A stretch of DNA of 64,000 nucleotides from Bolinopsis microptera (lineage: Eukaryota > Ctenophora > Tentaculata > Lobata > Bolinopsidae): positions 1,187,692-1,251,691 of the forward strand of contig NC_087076.1 in NCBI RefSeq assembly GCF_026151205.1, given 5' to 3'. The stretch's first letter is position 1. Each line of letters begins with the position of its first letter. The translations under genes and the position numbers were made by a program. The notes under the pieces are model-generated. The model searched no databases. It saw nothing but the letters and a program-made list of their open reading frames with translations, and was not told the origin of the DNA. Below are positions 60,470 to 64,000 of the stretch, in pieces.

Positions 60470-60894
60470 GACAACGCAACATCAAAGTGGGAACCGACAA
60501 ATTAACTACATCCTTAAACAATGCGGGTTAACATTAACTATCATTACAGAATACATGATAGCACTGCGTAATGCGAATAATAATAAATGTCTATAAATAG
60601 ATTCATCAAACTAGGATCAAATTAATGTCAACTGTACTTTATTTCACTAAGCAAAAACAATAAGGAATGTACAAGATGCAGAGAAGATGATGATATAAAT
60701 TATACAAGACCTATTTTTAGACCTATTTTTGTAAACTTGCAAACAAATATGATGTACAAATATACTGATAAAATTATCAATTCTTAAGTTCGTCATCTCA
60801 ATAAATTACTCTGTAAACGGAATTAATTCAATTAAAAAGCAAATAAATTTGAGCAAATAACATTTATTGAGTCAAGATATAAGCTCATCCGCCG
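60470..60894. other. Interval between ANAPC2 stop and CERT start
   Basis: 425 bp holding the ANAPC2 3' UTR, its poly(A) signal and the CERT promoter or 5' UTR. No coding sequence. Confidence 0.7.
60863..60868 (-). terminator. Poly(A) signal of ANAPC2
   Basis: AATAAA on the minus strand, about 27 nt past the ANAPC2 stop codon, implying a very short 3' UTR. Confidence 0.65.
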
Positions 60895-63560
60895 TCACTT
60901 TGGTTTTTTGTACACTCCACCGGTGAATGCCAAGAGTTTCTGTTTCACTTTCTTATCGAGGAAATTTTTGACTTCCTCCTGAGTGAGCTGGCCTGCTACA
61001 GAGTCGGAGAGTAACAAAGACAACATCTTGTGTACCCGGTCTACCGTTATCTGGGTGGTAAGCATGGTTAATGCGGCCGAAGAAAGCTCTCATATTATTT
61101 ACAATTATGGATACAATTTACGTTGAAATTAAGATCGATTAAACACTTAACAACAAGGGTCGACCGAGAGCAGGATTTGCGACCAAGGCCGAGAAAATTT
61201 TGCTTTGATAAAACCGAGGCCGAGGCAAACCGAGGAATTGTCCTCCTGACCGAGGCCGAGGAAAATCGCTATTCCTCGGTAAAACCGAGGCCGAGGTCGA
61301 CCCTTAAAATCTTCAAAATTTCGCCGAGGCCGAGGAATAGCAACTTAATTTTTAACCGAGGCCGAGGCAAACCGAGGAATTGTCCTCCTGACCGAGGCCG
61401 AGGCCGAGGAAAAATCGCTATTTCTCGGTAAAACCGAGGACTCGAACTCGGTCGACCCTTGCATAACAGTCATACAAAATATTTTATATTACAGAAATGA
61501 AGGATTTGTCTAACCTGTCCAGACTGGTTGATGAGTCCCATGACGAAGTTAGTGTATCCCTCCAACTCCTCCTCCCTAACCTGCTCGATCTTTACCATCG
61601 CACTATCCATCTCCTCAACCACCATTCCCCCCGACTCTTTCACCTCCTTCTCCAGCTCAAACATATCTTTAGAGGTTTCTTTCAACACCCCGTTTGTCAC
61701 CCAGAAAGCTAGCTTTTTCCGTGTTTGACTGAGTGATAAACCCACAGTGTTGGAGATAGTATCTGCGTGACATTTTTCACTCTCCTCAAAACACAAGATT
61801 ATAGTTGCTTGGACTGGGGAGACAGTGAACGAGAGTGTTCTCTCCTCAAACTCTAGATCCAATTCTACAAAACCTAAATTAAGCTTCCATTCCAAAGTTC
61901 TTGATCTCTTTAATTCCGAATAAGCGGCCTGGTATTCCCCGGCAAGATAATCTTGTAACGGTTTGTAAATGGTCACCTCTTCGTTTCTGAGATTAGGCCA
62001 AAATACGTGAGATATGATGAGAGTGCTGATGTCAAAGTGGAATTGTTGTTTGACGTTGTTCATTATATTAGAGTGATTGCGCTTGGAGTCTACAACATCT
62101 TGTAACATTATCTGACACTGTGACAGATCTACTCCAAATCCCACTTTTAGCAACTCCATATTTCTCATTTCTACACTTATATCGTAGTTTGAAGTTGTCA
62201 GAAGTTTTTCAGCAATGAGACTTCGATACTCGTTCACAAATAAGTCAGCACTACGGTAAATATTGCAAAGAGTTGAAACTATATCAGCAGATTTGGAAGT
62301 TTTAGATTTCAAATCAGTTGGCATATCTTTTGACTGAGGTCTCCACTTTTCCCAGTCATCTATCTCCAAGTCACTGTCTTCATTGCTGTTAAAGAGTGTT
62401 CCAGTGGTGGCACTAAGTTCTCTAGTCAGTTCATTCTCCTCCTCACTCATCAAAGTGTTCAGAATGCATCTGATGGTGTCTTCTCTCTGCTTCAGGTAAT
62501 TTCTCACAGGCGCACAAACTTTCTCTAGCATGGCACCGGACGGATCAAGGAACCTGAAAACTTTTATAGCTGAAGAATACTGAGTAATTATATCATCTGT
62601 GTTAGCTCCAGGATGCAGGAGCCGCTCTTTAAATGTATCCTGAACTGTCTTTATGAGATAGTTACTACACTGAATATGTCCTACACACTTTTTGATATCC
62701 AATACAGCTGCATGGGAATCAGGGTAATCGACCATTATTTCAAACAGGTCGTTGATACGTACAGTGGCAATTGTTTTGTAGCAGAAAAATTTGAGACGCT
62801 TCTTCCATATTTCCATATTAGGAGGTACAAGCTGATGTTGAGTAATGAACTGAATGAATGTTATGACCGACGAATTGAGCCATGACATTACAGGTCCCAT
62901 GATACTCGTGTCATGAGAACAACCCGAGAAATTTTCGGTTATGAAAAGTCTGATCTGAGAGCTAAGAACATGGAGAACTGCGTCGTAGACAACTTCATCA
63001 AATAAATACAAACAGCACAGATACCGGTTAATGATATCAAAGTTCTTCAATTCAGTAGAATGCTCCGTGGGTGAACCGTCAATATCTTGATCGAGATTGT
63101 CAAAACAGTCAAATCCTCGTTTGTAGAAATTCGTACAGCACATTGAGAATAATTTCTTTACCTCATCAATTTCCAACAAAATTGTTGTGAAATCCATGTA
63201 CACGTCCTTCTTCTGGAAGGTCGAATCTGTCTCTTCTACAAGATAAAACGACAAAAGAAACTTCAAAACTCCTTTTCCCAGCAATACAATGATATTTTCA
63301 AATGCTTCATAGTCTCTATAAACATCAAGAACCGTCAAGACCTCAGGAAGAATTTCAGATTTAAAATAATACTTGAACTTGACTCTGAACCAACTTCCAA
63401 GGCATTTCCTTACAGGGTAACCAAAGTTCTCAAGTATCTCAATTAACTCTTTACATCTTGATTTTATCTCTGGTGTGATGGTGTTGGGTGGGCTGAGATA
63501 ATGAGTGAGTTGCTTCCAGGCTGTGTCGGAATTTAGAATAGGACTGTCCTGACACTCCAT
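60895..63560 (-). CDS. ANAPC2: Anaphase-promoting complex subunit 2 (cullin-like scaffold), complete
   Basis: Cullin-type scaffold of the APC/C ubiquitin ligase; it positions the RING subunit APC11 to ubiquitylate cyclins and securin. Coding exons: 61515-63560 and 60895-61050, phase-0 junction (donor GTTAGA, acceptor CACCCAG), 733 aa versus about 820 in human. The start is taken at MECQDSPIL because the sequence just before it is an acceptor (TTATTTCAG); the frame is open further upstream but that part is probably intron. N-terminal cullin repeats are diverged. The diagnostic part is the cullin homology region: SADIVSTLCNIYRSADLF, VNEYRSLIAEKLL, MRNMELLKVGFGVDLSQC, LEWKLNLGFVELDLEFEERT, SPVQATIILCFEE. 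Exon 2 gives the C-terminal winged helix (ITVDRVHKMLSLLL .. GGVYKKPK). CERT follows on the same strand about 0.4 kb downstream. Confidence 0.95.
61155..61460. mobile_element. 306-bp inverted-terminus element with CCGAGGCCGAGG repeats in the ANAPC2 intron
   Basis: Perfect 14-bp inverted termini AAGGGTCGACCGAG and CTCGGTCGACCCTT. The interior is made of repeated ACCGAGGCCGAGG and AATCGCTATTCCTCGGTAA modules, some in both orientations. It occupies most of the 464-bp intron. No coding capacity beyond the Arg/Pro-rich open frame produced by the repeat, and no clear target duplication. Confidence 0.75.
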
Positions 63561-64000
63561 CCTGAAATAATTACGGAGCGGTGATTTAAAATATCTGAAA
63601 AATAGTCTTACCAAGCATCAAATCCCAGATAATAGAGATTGTGTTTGTTACACTAATGACTAAAATTATTAGCAGTCTAAACATTGTCCAAGTTTCTTTT
63701 CAAGCTAAATTAATAAACTCGTTATTAAAACACCAAATTTGATATATTTTGGCCCATAAATTGGTCAAGTATCAATATCTTAAAGTATAAAGTATGTTAA
63801 AGTATATTAAAGTATATTGAAGTATATCCCCAGGTCAAAATCGGAAAAAAACCTTCATTTTAATATACTTTAATTAATGTGGTCAAGGCCGCCCCCCCCC
63901 CCCCCCCGGCCCCCCCCCCCCCCCTCCCCGGCCCCAGCAGTTTAGCTAGTACCGTCGCGTAGTTAAAGTTTTTCCAAATTGTCCCCCCCCCCCCCCCTAA
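63561..64000. other. ANAPC2 5' flank with tandem repeat and poly-C runs
   Basis: Just upstream of the start is a likely splice acceptor, so a 5' UTR exon lies further right. At 63778-63826 there are about five AAAGTATATT-like units, with their complement ATATACTTTAA at 63861-63871. From 63889 to the end there are several runs of 10-18 C, a probable quadruplex former and a place where sequence length is unreliable. Confidence 0.65.

Noticed and set aside
61123-61431. Arg/Pro-rich ORF in the ANAPC2 intron
   Set aside because: It is produced by the CCGAGG repeat modules of the inverted-terminus element.
63561-63614. Upstream Met start for ANAPC2 (MVRLFFRYFKSP)
   Set aside because: A splice acceptor lies immediately before MECQDSP, and the upstream residues do not resemble the family.

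Overview
The window is nuclear DNA from an animal. It carries spliceosomal introns with GT-AG ends, and its genes are a CNDP2-type dipeptidase, a rhodopsin-class GPCR with LDL-receptor class A repeats, a tandem HMG-box protein, the ceramide transfer protein CERT and the APC/C subunit ANAPC2. The DNA is AT-rich with kilobase-scale introns, several non-LTR retrotransposon remnants and many small inverted-repeat elements. This fits an early-branching invertebrate such as a cnidarian, but nothing in the sequence fixes the phylum, so that is only a guess.

Layout. 1-10.4 kb: the 5' part of a CNDP2-like gene (minus strand, five exons, running off the left edge). Its 9-kb third intron holds a complete ten-exon GPCR gene on the opposite strand (2330-9194). 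The GPCR locus has two lesions: a 1364-bp foldback element sitting inside coding exon 3 between 9/10-bp near-direct repeats, and an in-frame TAA between TM5 and TM6. 10.4-19.6 kb: no host gene recognised; an orphan LINE ORF1 and a dispersed repeat family. 19.6-25.6 kb: a plus-strand protein with two HMG boxes; the exon carrying its Q-rich N-terminus and the first half of HMG box A is tandemly duplicated (2570-bp offset). 25.6-33.4 kb: intergenic space between two convergent genes, containing an intact 1253-codon LINE endonuclease/reverse transcriptase ORF. 33.5-60.5 kb: a complete 12-coding-exon CERT gene on the minus strand (504 aa; PH, short linker, coiled coil, FFAT motif, START). One 13.6-kb CERT intron carries a 9.7-kb minisatellite with a 54-bp unit and a roughly 2-kb higher-order duplication. 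60.9-63.6 kb: ANAPC2 (733 aa, two coding exons), same strand as CERT and about 0.4 kb upstream of it. 63.6-64 kb: repeats and poly-C runs.

Exon models were built by hand: every internal junction was required to keep reading phase and have GT/AG ends, and exon lengths agreed with the phases. The genes do not form one pathway. The points of interest are structural: the nested gene pair, the palindromic insertion that destroys an exon, the duplicated HMG exon, the giant intronic minisatellite, and a CERT whose PKD site is kept while the downstream serine repeat looks lost.
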